Positions 10,442 to 18,801 of a stretch of DNA of 64,000 bases are shown piece after piece; the stretch's first letter is position 1, and each line of letters begins with the position of its first letter. This DNA is from Nisaea acidiphila (GTDB taxonomy: Bacteria; Pseudomonadota; Alphaproteobacteria; Thalassobaculales; Thalassobaculaceae): positions 3,900,501-3,964,500 of the forward strand of contig NZ_CP102480.1 in the NCBI RefSeq assembly GCF_024662015.1, read 5' to 3'. Both the position numbers and the translations under genes were made by a program. The notes beneath the pieces were generated by a model. The model did no database searches and had not been told where the DNA came from. It saw only the letters and a list, made by a program, of their open reading frames with translations.

Positions 10442-11020
10442 ATGCCGGACCCGCGTGACATCAAGATCCGCCCAGCCGAGGCGAAAGACGCGGCCGCCAT
10501 CGCCAAGGTGCAGGTCGAGACCTGGCAGGACGCCTATGTCGGCATTCTGCCGGACCGGATTCTGCTGGAGATGCGCGCTGTCCGTTCGGCGGCGCAGTGG
10601 TCCAATGCCATCGCGAAGAATCAGGTTCCGGGCTTTTTCCAGATTGCAGAATGGGAAGGACACATCGTCGGCTTCTGCCAAGGCGGGAAGCGCCGGCAGG
10701 ATATCAAGGCCGCCGGAGACGAGGTTGGCGAGATCGCCGAGATCTATGTGCTCTATGTCGATCCGAGTTTCCAGGGGCTCGGCGTCGGGACGGCCATGAT
10801 GGGCCGGGTGGTCGAGAGCCTCGCGGAAGCGGGATTCGGTGCTCTCGTTCTGACCGTGCTCAGCGCGAATCGCTCCGGTGTGGCGTTCTATGACAAGCAT
10901 GGCGGCTCGGCGGATCTGCCGGTGGAATGTACCGTGATGGGGGCGCAGACCGAGGAAACGGTCTATCGCTGGCCGGATATCAGGGTCTTGCTGGATCGGC
11001 TCGCGGGTGCCGAGGGGTAG
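10442..11020 (+). CDS. GNAT family N-acetyltransferase
   Basis: A 192-residue GNAT enzyme. The fold opens with IKIRPAEAKDAAAIAKVQVE. The acetyl-CoA motif A is seen in EIYVLYVDPSFQGLGVGTAM (about residues 100-119). Motif B is VLSANRSGVAFYDKHGG near residues 140-156. The ATG at 10442 is preferred: it follows AAGGGAAAG and starts right at the fold, whereas the longer in-frame reading would overlap the methyltransferase gene. It sits between rsmB and guaA. The substrate is unknown. Confidence 0.82.
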   Translation: MPDPRDIKIRPAEAKDAAAIAKVQVETWQDAYVGILPDRILLEMRAVRSAAQWSNAIAKNQVPGFFQIAEWEGHIVGFCQGGKRRQDIKAAGDEVGEIAEIYVLYVDPSFQGLGVGTAMMGRVVESLAEAGFGALVLTVLSANRSGVAFYDKHGGSADLPVECTVMGAQTEETVYRWPDIRVLLDRLAGAEG

Positions 11021-11037
11021 GGATCTGCCATGCGCCC

Positions 11038-11054
11038 GTGCGGCCTTGCCGCAC
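11038..11054 (+). terminator. Small hairpin before guaA
   Basis: GTGCGGC and GCCGCAC form a 7-bp stem around CTT, 18 bases after the GNAT stop codon. No T tract follows, so it is only a weak terminator candidate or an element of the guaA leader. Confidence 0.25.
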
Positions 11055-11110
11055 TGCAGCGCTTCGGGTAGTTTCCTGCGCTTCTTTCCCGCCGAGCCAC
11101 ATGGTGCCCG

Positions 11111-12661
11111 ATGACCGATCGTATCCTCATTCTCGATTTCGGCAGTCAGGTGACCCAGCTGATCGCGCGCCGCGTGCGCGAAGCCGGGGTCTATTGCGAA
11201 ATCATGCCCTTCAACACACCGGTCGATAAGATCGAGGCCTTCGGCGCGAAGGCCTTTATTCTCTCCGGCGGACCCGCTTCGGTGATCGGCGAAGCGACGC
11301 CGAGGGCGCCGGAATTTGTCTTTGAGAGCGGTTTGCCGGTGCTCGGTATTTGCTACGGCCAGCAGACCCTTTGTCACCAGCTCGGCGGCCGGGTCGAGAC
11401 CTCGGACCATCGCGAGTTCGGCCGGGCCTACGTGAACGTCACCGACAATTGCATCCTCTTCGACGGGGTCTGGGAGGTTGGCGCCAGCGAGCAGGTCTGG
11501 ATGAGCCACGGCGACCGTGTGATCGAGTTGCCGGACGGCTTCCGCGTCGTTGCTTCCAGCGAGGGCGCGCCTTTCGCTGTCATTGCCGACGACGAGCGGC
11601 GCTATTATGCAACCATGTTCCACCCGGAGGTGGTGCATACGCCGCATGGCGCCGCGCTGCTCTCCAACTTCGTGCACAAGGTCGCGGGCTGCGCCGGCGA
11701 CTGGACCATGGGCGCGTTCAAGGAACAGGCGATCCGGCAGATCCGCGATCAGGTCGGCGACGGCAAGGTGATCTGCGGCCTCTCCGGCGGCGTCGACAGC
11801 TCCGTCGCGGCGGTGCTGATCCACGAGGCGATCGGCGAGCAGCTGACCTGCGTCTTCGTCGATCACGGTCTGTTGCGTCAGGGCGAGGCGGAGGAGGTCG
11901 TGCGCCTGTTCGGCGACCACTACAACATCCCGCTGATCCACAAGGACGCGAGCGATCTCTTCCTCGGCGAACTGGCGGGCCAGACCGACCCCGAGGCGAA
12001 GCGCAAGACCATCGGCAAGCTTTTCATCGACGTTTTCCAGGAAGAGGCGAACAAGATCGAGGGCGCCCAGTTCCTGGCGCAGGGCACGCTCTATCCGGAC
12101 GTGATCGAGAGCGTCTCCTTCACCGGCGGTCCGAGCGTGACGATCAAGAGCCACCACAATGTCGGCGGCCTGCCGGAGCGCATGAACCTGAAGCTGGTCG
12201 AGCCGCTGCGCGAGCTTTTCAAGGACGAGGTGCGTGAGCTCGGCCGTGAGCTCGGTCTGCCGGAAAGCCTCGTCGGCCGCCACCCGTTCCCCGGTCCGGG
12301 CCTCGCGATCCGCATTCCGGGCAGCGACATTACCCGCGAGAAGCTCGACATCCTGCGCAAGGCGGACGCGGTCTATCTGGAAGAGATCCGCAATGCCGGG
12401 CTCTACGACGCGATTTGGCAGGCCTTCGCGGTGCTGCTGCCGGTCCGCACGGTCGGCGTGATGGGCGATTACCGGACCTACGACTATGCCTGCGCGCTCC
12501 GCGCCGTCACCTCGACCGACGGCATGACCGCGGACTACTACCATTTCGACCACGAGTTCCTGAGCCGGGTCTCGACCCGGATCATCAACGAGGTGCGCGG
12601 CATCAACCGGGTAACTTACGACATCACCTCGAAGCCTCCGGGAACCATCGAGTGGGAGTGA
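11111..12661 (+). CDS. guaA: GMP synthase (glutamine-hydrolysing) GuaA
   Basis: This enzyme amidates XMP to GMP, using ATP and the ammonia released from glutamine. The protein has 516 residues. The N-terminal class I amidotransferase domain has C81 in GICYGQQ and the partner His-Glu in MFHPEVVHT near residue 175. The ATP pyrophosphatase domain carries the P-loop SGGVDSSVA near 225-233. The dimerisation domain ends with the conserved [12 protein letters not shown]. All catalytic elements are intact. It lies close to guaB and completes the GMP branch. Confidence 0.97.
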   Translation: MTDRILILDFGSQVTQLIARRVREAGVYCEIMPFNTPVDKIEAFGAKAFILSGGPASVIGEATPRAPEFVFESGLPVLGICYGQQTLCHQLGGRVETSDHREFGRAYVNVTDNCILFDGVWEVGASEQVWMSHGDRVIELPDGFRVVASSEGAPFAVIADDERRYYATMFHPEVVHTPHGAALLSNFVHKVAGCAGDWTMGAFKEQAIRQIRDQVGDGKVICGLSGGVDSSVAAVLIHEAIGEQLTCVFVDHGLLRQGEAEEVVRLFGDHYNIPLIHKDASDLFLGELAGQTDPEAKRKTIGKLFIDVFQEEANKIEGAQFLAQGTLYPDVIESVSFTGGPSVTIKSHHNVGGLPERMNLKLVEPLRELFKDEVRELGRELGLPESLVGRHPFPGPGLAIRIPGSDITREKLDILRKADAVYLEEIRNAGLYDAIWQAFAVLLPVRTVGVMGDYRTYDYACALRAVTSTDGMTADYYHFDHEFLSRVSTRIINEVRGINRVTYDITSKPPGTIEWE

Positions 12662-12834
12662 GGCTGAGAGGGAGCGGCTTGCGCCGCTTCGCTACGGCTG
12701 CCGGTCTGCAGGACGCAAGGCATCCTGCTCTTCCATACTGGCAACACGTTTTCCCGATGGGCATTCCTCGCCCGTCGCTGTCTCGCCGGGTTTTGTGGTA
12801 AAAGGGTATGTTGCCAATCTAGCCAAGCGGGACC

Positions 12835-13269
12835 ATGACGACGCAAGTCATTCCGGGGAAAATTACCCGCCAATACTGCGACGCTGCCAATCTCGTGATC
12901 GTCACGCTTACCGGGACCATCACGTTGACGGATATCCTGCAGGAGATCCGGAATCCCCCTGACATGAACCGCTGGAATCGGTCGCTTTGGAATTACCTCG
13001 ATGCGGATCTGTCGGCGCTGCAATATTCGGACGCTGTCGAGATTGCGTCGGTCATCGAGCGTATCCCGGCAATCGGAAAGGTTTCCTACAAATCGGCTTT
13101 TGTTGCCAAGCCGGGCCCTGATCAATCGGTCCTCCGCCTGTATGACGCGATTATGAGAGAGAAAGGCATCTCCGGCCGAAACTTCCGCATATTCGATGAC
13201 ATCGCGGCTGCACGCGAATGGCTGCAGGAGCCGGAAAACAGGCCGGACGGCGGCGAACCTTCGATCTGA
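12835..13269 (+). CDS. Hypothetical protein with STAS/SpoIIAA-like appearance
   Basis: A 144-residue soluble protein with no recognised catalytic motif. The pattern is a central NLVIVTLTGTITLTDILQEI stretch (residues 19-38), a WNYLDADLSAL segment near 52-62, and a C-terminal DDIAAAREWLQ ending. It resembles small STAS- or SpoIIAA-like proteins, which bind partners or nucleotides and end with an EAxxWL-type helix, but this is a weak fold guess. It follows guaA after a 173-base gap and precedes an FkbM methyltransferase. No function is assigned. Confidence 0.6.
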   Translation: MTTQVIPGKITRQYCDAANLVIVTLTGTITLTDILQEIRNPPDMNRWNRSLWNYLDADLSALQYSDAVEIASVIERIPAIGKVSYKSAFVAKPGPDQSVLRLYDAIMREKGISGRNFRIFDDIAAAREWLQEPENRPDGGEPSI

Positions 13270-13431
13270 AACGGATGGCTGGAGCGGGGCGGTTTCGCGG
13301 AGACGGCGCACCGGCGCATTTTCCAACCGGCACCAGAGGGGCGATCCGGCGGCACGTTCTCTCGAATCCTGAGCGCGACTGTGCTAGGCGTCCAGGGACT
13401 TGCATGTTCCAGAAACAGGAAATTACGCAGC

Positions 13432-14268
13432 GTGGGTAAACTGAAGGAGCTTCTCTCAATCGAAGGCGGCGCGGAACGGTTATTCGACGAAATGCTCCGT
13501 GATGCCGGGACTGGCGAGAAGATGCTGCGGCTCGCGCTGCGTGCTTGGGGATATGACAATCTCGCCGATGATCGCATGAGCGGTGAGGCGAGTTTCCGGG
13601 ACATGCTCCTGAACCGGATTGGTGTCGAGGTCGCCGTCGATATCGGCTGCAATGTCGGTGGGTACAGCCGCGCTTTGCTTGAAGGCGATTCTGCATTGAG
13701 GGTTTATGCGTTCGATCCCTCTCCGGCGCTTACCCCGACTTTGCGGGCGCTCGCGGAGGAGTTCTCCGGGCGTCTGGAAATCATTGCTAAGGGCGTCGGC
13801 GCGGAGACAGGCCGCAAGAGCTTCTTTTTTTCTGAAAGCTCCAGTTTTCTCGGCTCCTTCGCCAAGGAGATCGAGGAGATCCACTATGTGGAAAACGACC
13901 GGGTCGCCGATGTCGAAATCGTCACTCTGGACCAGTATTTTTCCGGCGAGAATGCTCCGGACCGGATCGATTTCATCAAGATCGATACGGAAGGCTATGA
14001 GGAGCAGGTCCTGAAGGGAGCGGAAAAAACGATCGAGGCTTATCGGCCCAAGGCCATTCAGATCGAGTTCAATTGGCACCACATGTTCGTTGGGTCGACC
14101 ATGCACAGCATCGCAGCGCGGCTTCCCGATTACCGGCTTTACCAGTTGCTGCCAGACTGGATTATCGAACGCAATCCCGCCCATCCTTTCAGCAATATGT
14201 TCATCTACTCCAATTTCGTCTTTCTGCACCCAGAAGCGCTCAAGCAGATAAGCCAGCCCGGCGGATGA
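13432..14268 (+). CDS. FkbM family methyltransferase
   Basis: A 278-residue SAM-dependent O-methyltransferase of the FkbM group. Motif I is VDIGCNVGGYSRALLEG at about residues 62-78. The diagnostic FkbM region DFIKIDTEGYEEQVLKGAE (about 180-198) is followed by AIQIEFNW. FkbM enzymes methylate sugars, polyketides or surface glycans. A glycosyltransferase gene follows within 100 bases, so a cell-surface sugar is a reasonable guess. GTG 13432 is chosen because AGGAAA lies upstream. The in-frame GTG at 13381 would add 17 residues that do not look like family sequence. Confidence 0.8.
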   Translation: MGKLKELLSIEGGAERLFDEMLRDAGTGEKMLRLALRAWGYDNLADDRMSGEASFRDMLLNRIGVEVAVDIGCNVGGYSRALLEGDSALRVYAFDPSPALTPTLRALAEEFSGRLEIIAKGVGAETGRKSFFFSESSSFLGSFAKEIEEIHYVENDRVADVEIVTLDQYFSGENAPDRIDFIKIDTEGYEEQVLKGAEKTIEAYRPKAIQIEFNWHHMFVGSTMHSIAARLPDYRLYQLLPDWIIERNPAHPFSNMFIYSNFVFLHPEALKQISQPGG

Positions 14269-14361
14269 GCGGTGCGATTGCGACGGTATTTCGACGTGAC
14301 GTCGGCGCTTGTCCCATCGGTCTGCGTTCCTTAGCGTAGCGGAACAGCTTTCCGGGGCGTC

Positions 14362-15564
14362 ATGAGCCAATACAGTACCACACGCCTGGTCCGTTTCGAG
14401 ACCCGGCAGCCGTTCAGTCTTGCGCTGCCGAATTACGATCCGGCGCTGACCCATTCGAATGACGGCAGTCTGGTCTATTTCACCGCGAACAGGTTGCTCG
14501 AGCGGCAGCTCGGATCCGCCGGCGAGGCGGTGCGCATCGTCACTGCAAAGGGGCGGATCCCGGTGTTGGCGCCGTGGGACTGGCCGCGCGCGGCGGAGGC
14601 CGGGCGGGTGCTGTTCCTGCTGCCGTCGACCGCGCTCGGCGATTGCGTCGAGGCGGCCCTCTTTCTACGCGCATTCAGGCAGGCCCATCCTGCAATCGAG
14701 GTTACGGTCGCAAATACCGGCGATGCGACGGACATCTTCGGGCGCGAGGAAGGGCTGCGTGTCCTTCCGCTGCTGAACTCGGAGCGCGAGCTGGAACGCC
14801 AGGATGCTGTGATCGATATCGGGCAGGTTTCCGGCTGGGGCAATACCGCGACCGATCCGGTCTATCTCGAGGATGCATTGCTGCAGGCCTTCGGTCTCGA
14901 GCCGGCAGTCGCTTCTCTAAACCGGGACAGGGAGGCGACACGGATCGGCATCCTTCCTCTCACGTCCTCCCCGCTCAGGACCTTACCGCCGGATCTCTGC
15001 ATCGCGCTCGCCGAGGCGTTCGGCCCGGAGCGCGTGGTGACCGTCGCGCTTAACAGCTATCAGAAAGTGAGTGCGGCTTATGAAAGAACTTGCCGCGCCC
15101 GTCTTGGAACGGCTGTCCAAATCATTCCCGGCTTTCCAACGGTCGGGGATCTGATGGATTTCCTCGCTTCCTGCGACTTTGTGGTGACCGGGGATAGTGG
15201 TCCGGCACATGTGACCAAGCTGCTCGGCACCTCCGGTCTCGCCGTCTTTACGACTGTCTCCGGCGAACGCCGGCTCGGGCGGCATAAGAACCTCGATAGC
15301 TATCAGGTTGCGTATCGTGGAGCCCATTGCAGCACGCCTTGCGGACTCGCCAAGGTGCGCGAGACGCGCGAGGGCCGGATCGGATGCATGGGCTCGCTCG
15401 GCTGTTCTCTCAAGGATCTGAAGAACGTGCCGTCCGGGCCGAACGCGGATGCTGTCGAGGAGCTGATCTTCAACGATCCGGTCCCCTGTATTGCCCAGCT
15501 TTCCCGGGAGACGGAGGCGGTGGTGGCACGGGCTCTGGAACTATCCCGTCACGCCGGGGCGTAG
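14362..15564 (+). CDS. Glycosyltransferase family 9-like protein
   Basis: A 400-residue GT-B glycosyltransferase resembling the GT9 heptosyltransferase family. The N-terminal nucleotide-binding-type turn LFLLPSTALGDCVEAALFLRAF lies near residues 80-101. The C-terminal donor-site signature DFVVTGDSGPAHVTKLLGT is at about 273-291, where GT9 enzymes have D-SGP-H-A. An extra cysteine-containing segment (HCSTPCGLAKV, then IGCMGSLGCS) is more typical of GT9-like proteins outside core LPS assembly. With the preceding FkbM gene it suggests decoration of a surface glycan. Acceptor and donor are unknown. Confidence 0.75.
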   Translation: MSQYSTTRLVRFETRQPFSLALPNYDPALTHSNDGSLVYFTANRLLERQLGSAGEAVRIVTAKGRIPVLAPWDWPRAAEAGRVLFLLPSTALGDCVEAALFLRAFRQAHPAIEVTVANTGDATDIFGREEGLRVLPLLNSERELERQDAVIDIGQVSGWGNTATDPVYLEDALLQAFGLEPAVASLNRDREATRIGILPLTSSPLRTLPPDLCIALAEAFGPERVVTVALNSYQKVSAAYERTCRARLGTAVQIIPGFPTVGDLMDFLASCDFVVTGDSGPAHVTKLLGTSGLAVFTTVSGERRLGRHKNLDSYQVAYRGAHCSTPCGLAKVRETREGRIGCMGSLGCSLKDLKNVPSGPNADAVEELIFNDPVPCIAQLSRETEAVVARALELSRHAGA

Positions 15565-15601
15565 AGAGAATTGCCAACCGGCTCCGGATCAAGTAGACAG
15601 T

Positions 15602-15736
15602 CCGGGACATCAAGAGTTGAGCGGACGCTCAACGCCAACCTGCTTCCCGAGCAAGGTGGCGCTCCTGTTGCGGAGGATGTGGCCTAACCGGCAACCAAAC
15701 GGGTCCAGCCAGAAAGTCCGCTCTGCTTGATGCCGG
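15602..15736 (+). promoter_or_regulatory. Structured 5' leader of metA, candidate riboswitch or attenuator
   Basis: The region folds into a multi-branch RNA. The closing helix has 19 pairs in three blocks: CCGG 15602-15605 with 15733-15736, CATCAAG 15608-15614 with CTTGATG 15726-15732, and GAGCGGAC 15619-15626 with GTCCGCTC 15716-15723. Inside are GCC-ACC-TGCT 15634-15644 with AGCA-GGT-GGC 15650-15660 (one bulge per strand), CTCC/GGAG 15662-15675, and TGGC/GCCA 15680-15711. A competing hairpin GTTGAGC-GGAC-GCTCAAC (15616-15633) would break the closing helix. A second CCGGATCAAG at 15584-15593 could also replace its outer strand. The metA ribosome-binding site GCAGAGGA follows at about 15742. 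Alphaproteobacterial metA often has SAM-II upstream, but I do not see that consensus. Confidence 0.55.
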
Positions 15737-15756
15737 TAACAGCAGAGGATTTGACT

Positions 15757-16698
15757 ATGCCGATCAGGATCCCAAATGACCTTCCAGCCTTCGCCGCACT
15801 CGAGGCCGAGGGCGTCATGGTCATGCGCGAGGCGGATGCGGTCCGCCAGGACATCCGTCCGCTCCAGATCGGGCTGCTCAACCTGATGCCCAACAAGATC
15901 CGCACCGAGACCCAGATCGCGCGGCTGCTCGGCGCCAGTCCGTTGCAGGTCGAGCTGACGCTGATCAAGATGACAGACCATGTGCCGAAGAACGTGCCTC
16001 AGGAGCACATGATCTCCTTCTACGAACCGTGGAGCGACCTGCGCGAGCGGAAGTTCGACGGTCTCGTCGTCACCGGCGCGCCGGTCGAGCGGCTTCCCTT
16101 CGAGGAGGTTTCCTACTGGTCGGAGCTCTGCCAGATCTTCGACTGGACGCAGACGCATGTGCATTCCAGCTTCATGATCTGCTGGGGCGCGCAGGCGGCC
16201 CTGCACCATTTCCACGATGTGCCGAAGCACGAACTGCCGAAGAAGGCGTTCGGCGTCTACCGGCACCGGAACCTGGCGCCGGCCTCCGGCTATCTGCGGG
16301 GGTTCTCGGACGATTTCTCGATACCGGTCTCGCGCTGGACGGAAACGAGGGTCGCGGACGTCCCGCCCTCGGCCGGGATCCGGGTTCTGATGGACTCCCC
16401 GGAGATGGGGCCGTGCCTGATGGAGGACCGGGCCAAACGCTCCCTCTATATGTTCAATCACATCGAATACGACTCGGATTCCCTCGGCGAGGAATATCAG
16501 CGCGACGTGGGGCGCGGCATGGAACCCGAGCTGCCGCACAGCTACTTCACGGACGACGATCCGACCCATCCGCCGCTGAACAGGTGGCGTAGTCATGCCC
16601 ATCTGCTCTTCGCCAACTGGATCAACGAGATCTACCAGACGACACCGTTCGACGTTTGCGATATCGGCACGCCGGTCGATAACCGGCAAGCGGGGTAG
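15757..16698 (+). CDS. metA: Homoserine O-acetyltransferase, MetA type
   Basis: This enzyme activates homoserine for methionine synthesis. The 313-residue protein numbers exactly like E. coli MetA: nucleophile C142 in FMICWGAQ, and H235 and E237 in the HIEYDSD strand. Position 111, which sets the acyl donor in this family, is Glu (TGAPVE). E. coli, which uses succinyl-CoA, has Gly there, while Bacillus enzymes that use acetyl-CoA have Glu. The protein is therefore called an acetyltransferase even though the fold is often annotated as succinyltransferase. ATG 15757 is chosen because GCAGAGGA precedes it and family members start MPI-IP. The long structured leader suggests control by a methionine-related signal. 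Confidence 0.92.
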   Translation: MPIRIPNDLPAFAALEAEGVMVMREADAVRQDIRPLQIGLLNLMPNKIRTETQIARLLGASPLQVELTLIKMTDHVPKNVPQEHMISFYEPWSDLRERKFDGLVVTGAPVERLPFEEVSYWSELCQIFDWTQTHVHSSFMICWGAQAALHHFHDVPKHELPKKAFGVYRHRNLAPASGYLRGFSDDFSIPVSRWTETRVADVPPSAGIRVLMDSPEMGPCLMEDRAKRSLYMFNHIEYDSDSLGEEYQRDVGRGMEPELPHSYFTDDDPTHPPLNRWRSHAHLLFANWINEIYQTTPFDVCDIGTPVDNRQAG

Positions 16699-16704
16699 GG
16701 TTTG

Positions 16705-17490
16705 ATGTCCGAAGCGAAGGTGGCCCTGATCACTGGTGCGGCACGGGGCATTGGCCTTGCCGCGGCGCGGAAATTTCTCGAGGAAGGCTGGCGCGTGGCC
16801 ATGCTCGACCGGGATACGGAGACCTTGCGGAGTGCCGTAGAGGGGTTGGGACAGCGCAACACCGTGCTCCCCGTCTTCGCGGATGTCTCCCAGCCGGATC
16901 AGGTGCAGCGGGCGGTCGACGAGACCGAGAACGCCTTCGGCCGGCTCGACGCGCTGGTGAACAATGCCGGCGTCGCGACCTTCAAGCCGGTGCTCGAAAC
17001 GACCTTCGAGGAATGGTCGGAAATCATGGCGACCAACCTCAGCGGGCCGTTCCTCTGCACCAATGCCGCGGTCCCGGCGATGCTGAAGAGCGGGGGCGGC
17101 GCGGTGGTGAACATCGCCTCGATCTCGGGCTTGCGCGCTAGTCTGCTGCGCGTCGCCTACGGCACCAGCAAGGCGGCGGTGCTGCACCTGACCAAGCAGC
17201 AGGCGGCCGAACTCGGCAATCTCGGCGTCCGCGTGAATGCCGTGGCTCCGGGGCCGGTGGATACCGCTATGGCGAAGAAGGTGCACACACCGGACATTCG
17301 CGCCGACTATCACGACGCCATCCCGCTGAACCGCTACGGACTTGAGGAGGAGCTGGCCGAGGCGATCTTCTTCCTCTGCAGCGACAGGGCGAGCTACATC
17401 AACGGCCAGTATCTGGCTGTCGACGGCGGCTTCGACGCGACGGGGATCGGGTTACCGAGTTTCAGGGCGGAGTATCGGTCGCGCCTCTAG
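16705..17490 (+). CDS. SDR family oxidoreductase
   Basis: A 261-residue classical short-chain dehydrogenase. The cofactor loop TGAARGIG lies at about residues 10-17, the NNAG motif near 85-88, the catalytic serine in NIASISG near 135 and YGTSK near 149-153. The C-terminal YINGQYLAVDGGF pattern is typical of 3-oxoacyl-ACP reductase-like SDRs. The ATG at 16705 follows GGGGTAGGG and starts only 6 bases after the metA stop codon, so the two are probably cotranscribed. It converges on the IclR gene with a 4-base overlap. It could serve the adjacent oxygenase cluster, for example as a cis-dihydrodiol dehydrogenase. This is inference. Confidence 0.85.
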   Translation: MSEAKVALITGAARGIGLAAARKFLEEGWRVAMLDRDTETLRSAVEGLGQRNTVLPVFADVSQPDQVQRAVDETENAFGRLDALVNNAGVATFKPVLETTFEEWSEIMATNLSGPFLCTNAAVPAMLKSGGGAVVNIASISGLRASLLRVAYGTSKAAVLHLTKQQAAELGNLGVRVNAVAPGPVDTAMAKKVHTPDIRADYHDAIPLNRYGLEEELAEAIFFLCSDRASYINGQYLAVDGGFDATGIGLPSFRAEYRSRL

Positions 17491-18287
17491 ACGAAACTCT
17501 CCAGCGTTTCCGCACAGTCTCGTAGCGTCGCTGCCTTTTGGTCGCAGATCCCGGTCTCCTCGAACCGCGCGGTTGGGCCCACGATGCCGAGGGCGGCTTT
17601 GGCGACCGCACCGGCGCCGAGCACCGGAACCGCGATGGAAGTCACACCCGGCTCGTATTCCCCGGTAACGAGGGCGTATCCGCGCTCCCTGATCGCGGCG
17701 AGTTCGGCCCGGATCGCCTCGGGGTCGGTGATTGTCTTCTGTGTGAAGGGGGGCTGCGCGTGCGCGAGGATCTCCTCGGCGGCATCCTCTTCGCAGAAGG
17801 CCAGTAGCGCGCGCCCGATCGCGGTCGCGCTCAGGGGCAGGCGGGAGCCGATGCCGAAGCCGGAGGTGATGAGCGCCGGGTCGCCGGGGGAATAGGCGAC
17901 ATAGATCGCCTCCGTACCGTCCCGGACGGCGAGCGAGATCGCGTCGCCGAGACGTTTCGAGAAGGCCGCCATGACAGGCTGCACGGTGCGTCCGAACTGC
18001 CGCTCCTTCAGGTACCCGCTGGCGAGCCGGAGGACCTTCGGGCTCGGCGCATAGGCCCGCTGGCCCGTTTCCGTCAGATAGCCGAGCCGCACAAGCGTCA
18101 GGACCAGCCGACGTGTGACCGAGCGGTTGATCCCGGTGCTCCGGGCGAGATCCGGAATGGTGAGCGGGGCGGCGGCATTCTCGAACGCTTCCAGCACTTC
18201 CATGCCTTTCGCGAAAGTCAGCGAGATGTCCTTGTCGGCGATCTCCATGGGGGCCGGCTCGGCTTTCTCTGGCGTTCGCAGGGGCAT
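17487..18287 (-). CDS. IclR family transcriptional regulator
   Basis: A 266-residue IclR-type regulator. The N-terminal winged helix-turn-helix spans about residues 25-80 (FAKGMEVLEAF, then LTIPDLARSTGINRSVTRRL). The C-terminal IclR effector domain covers 95-260, with LPLSATAIGRALLAF and GYALVTGEYEPGVTSIAVPV in the usual places. Such regulators often act as substrate-responsive activators or repressors of aromatic catabolism. It is divergent from the ferredoxin/Rieske/GS-like operon across a 141-base region with repeated inverted half-sites, so it is the likely regulator of that operon and of itself. Confidence 0.88.
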   Translation of the reverse strand: MPLRTPEKAEPAPMEIADKDISLTFAKGMEVLEAFENAAAPLTIPDLARSTGINRSVTRRLVLTLVRLGYLTETGQRAYAPSPKVLRLASGYLKERQFGRTVQPVMAAFSKRLGDAISLAVRDGTEAIYVAYSPGDPALITSGFGIGSRLPLSATAIGRALLAFCEEDAAEEILAHAQPPFTQKTITDPEAIRAELAAIRERGYALVTGEYEPGVTSIAVPVLGAGAVAKAALGIVGPTARFEETGICDQKAATLRDCAETLESFV

Positions 18288-18322
18288 GATGCTCCGATGG
18301 GCTTGACCGCGCGCCGCGCGTG

Positions 18323-18374
18323 CGGTCTAGTTTTACGATTGATCAATAATAGACCGACTGTTCGATAATCGGTC
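18323..18374. promoter_or_regulatory. Inverted-repeat operator region between IclR and ferredoxin genes
   Basis: The half-site GACCG or its complement occurs three times in alternating orientation: CGGTCTA 18323-18329, TAGACCGA 18350-18357 and TCGGTC 18369-18374. The outer and middle copies form CGGTCTA-N20-TAGACCG. The middle and last form GACCGA-N11-TCGGTC. A separate perfect palindrome ATTGATCAAT lies at 18338-18347. The arrangement in a divergent promoter is what an IclR operator would look like. Confidence 0.5.
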
Positions 18375-18428
18375 AAAAAGAAATGTGGATCCGGCGTCCT
18401 GCTGGGCATCCGCAAGGAGAGAAAAGCC

Positions 18429-18761
18429 GTGGGTGAGAAGATCTCCGTCACCTTTGTGAAGCCGGGCGGCACGCGGGAAACCGTCGAGGCCGAGACCGGT
18501 GAGTCCGTCATGCAGGCCGCCGTCTTCAACGATGTCGAGGGCGTCGAGGCCGAATGCGGCGGGAGCTGCGTCTGCGCCACCTGCCATGTTTATCTCGACG
18601 AGGCGGCGATGAAACTCGCGCCGGCGGCGGAGGAGGACGAACTGGCGATGCTTGAGGATGCGGCGGCGGAACAGCGCGAGAGCAGCCGGCTCTCCTGCCA
18701 GATAAAACTCACCCCCGAAATGGACGGTATCACCGTCACCATTCCGGAAACCCAATACTGA
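18429..18761 (+). CDS. 2Fe-2S ferredoxin, adrenodoxin/putidaredoxin type
   Basis: A 110-residue electron carrier. Ligand spacing matches putidaredoxin: C43, C49, C52 and C90, with the signature ECGGSCVCATCHVYLDE. A fifth cysteine (C47) sits inside the loop. GTG 18429 is chosen because AGGAGA stands 8 bases before it. It is the first gene of an operon with a Rieske oxygenase and a glutamine-synthetase-like ligase, so it most likely hands electrons to the Rieske centre. No ferredoxin reductase is encoded nearby, so one must be shared from elsewhere in the genome. Confidence 0.92.
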   Translation: MGEKISVTFVKPGGTRETVEAETGESVMQAAVFNDVEGVEAECGGSCVCATCHVYLDEAAMKLAPAAEEDELAMLEDAAAEQRESSRLSCQIKLTPEMDGITVTIPETQY

Positions 18762-18801
18762 CGACCTGCGTTGCGCGTCTTCGACGAGGGAGACTTCAGC
18801 C

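Noticed and set aside
10406-12553. Very long open frame antisense to guaA (715 codons)
   Set aside because: It mirrors guaA and the GNAT gene, has no family features and arises from the GC-rich codon pattern.
12673-12688. AGCGGC/GCCGCT hairpin after guaA as a terminator
   Set aside because: Only a 6-bp stem and no T tract.
15602-15736. Reading the metA leader as a standard SAM-I (S-box) riboswitch
   Set aside because: Fragments similar to ATCAAGAG and GGCAACC occur, but helix order and spacing do not fit; left as an unassigned structured leader.
15610-17313. Long open frame antisense to metA and the SDR gene
   Set aside because: The forward strand holds complete enzymes with all catalytic motifs; the antisense product is Arg/His-rich with no recognisable fold.
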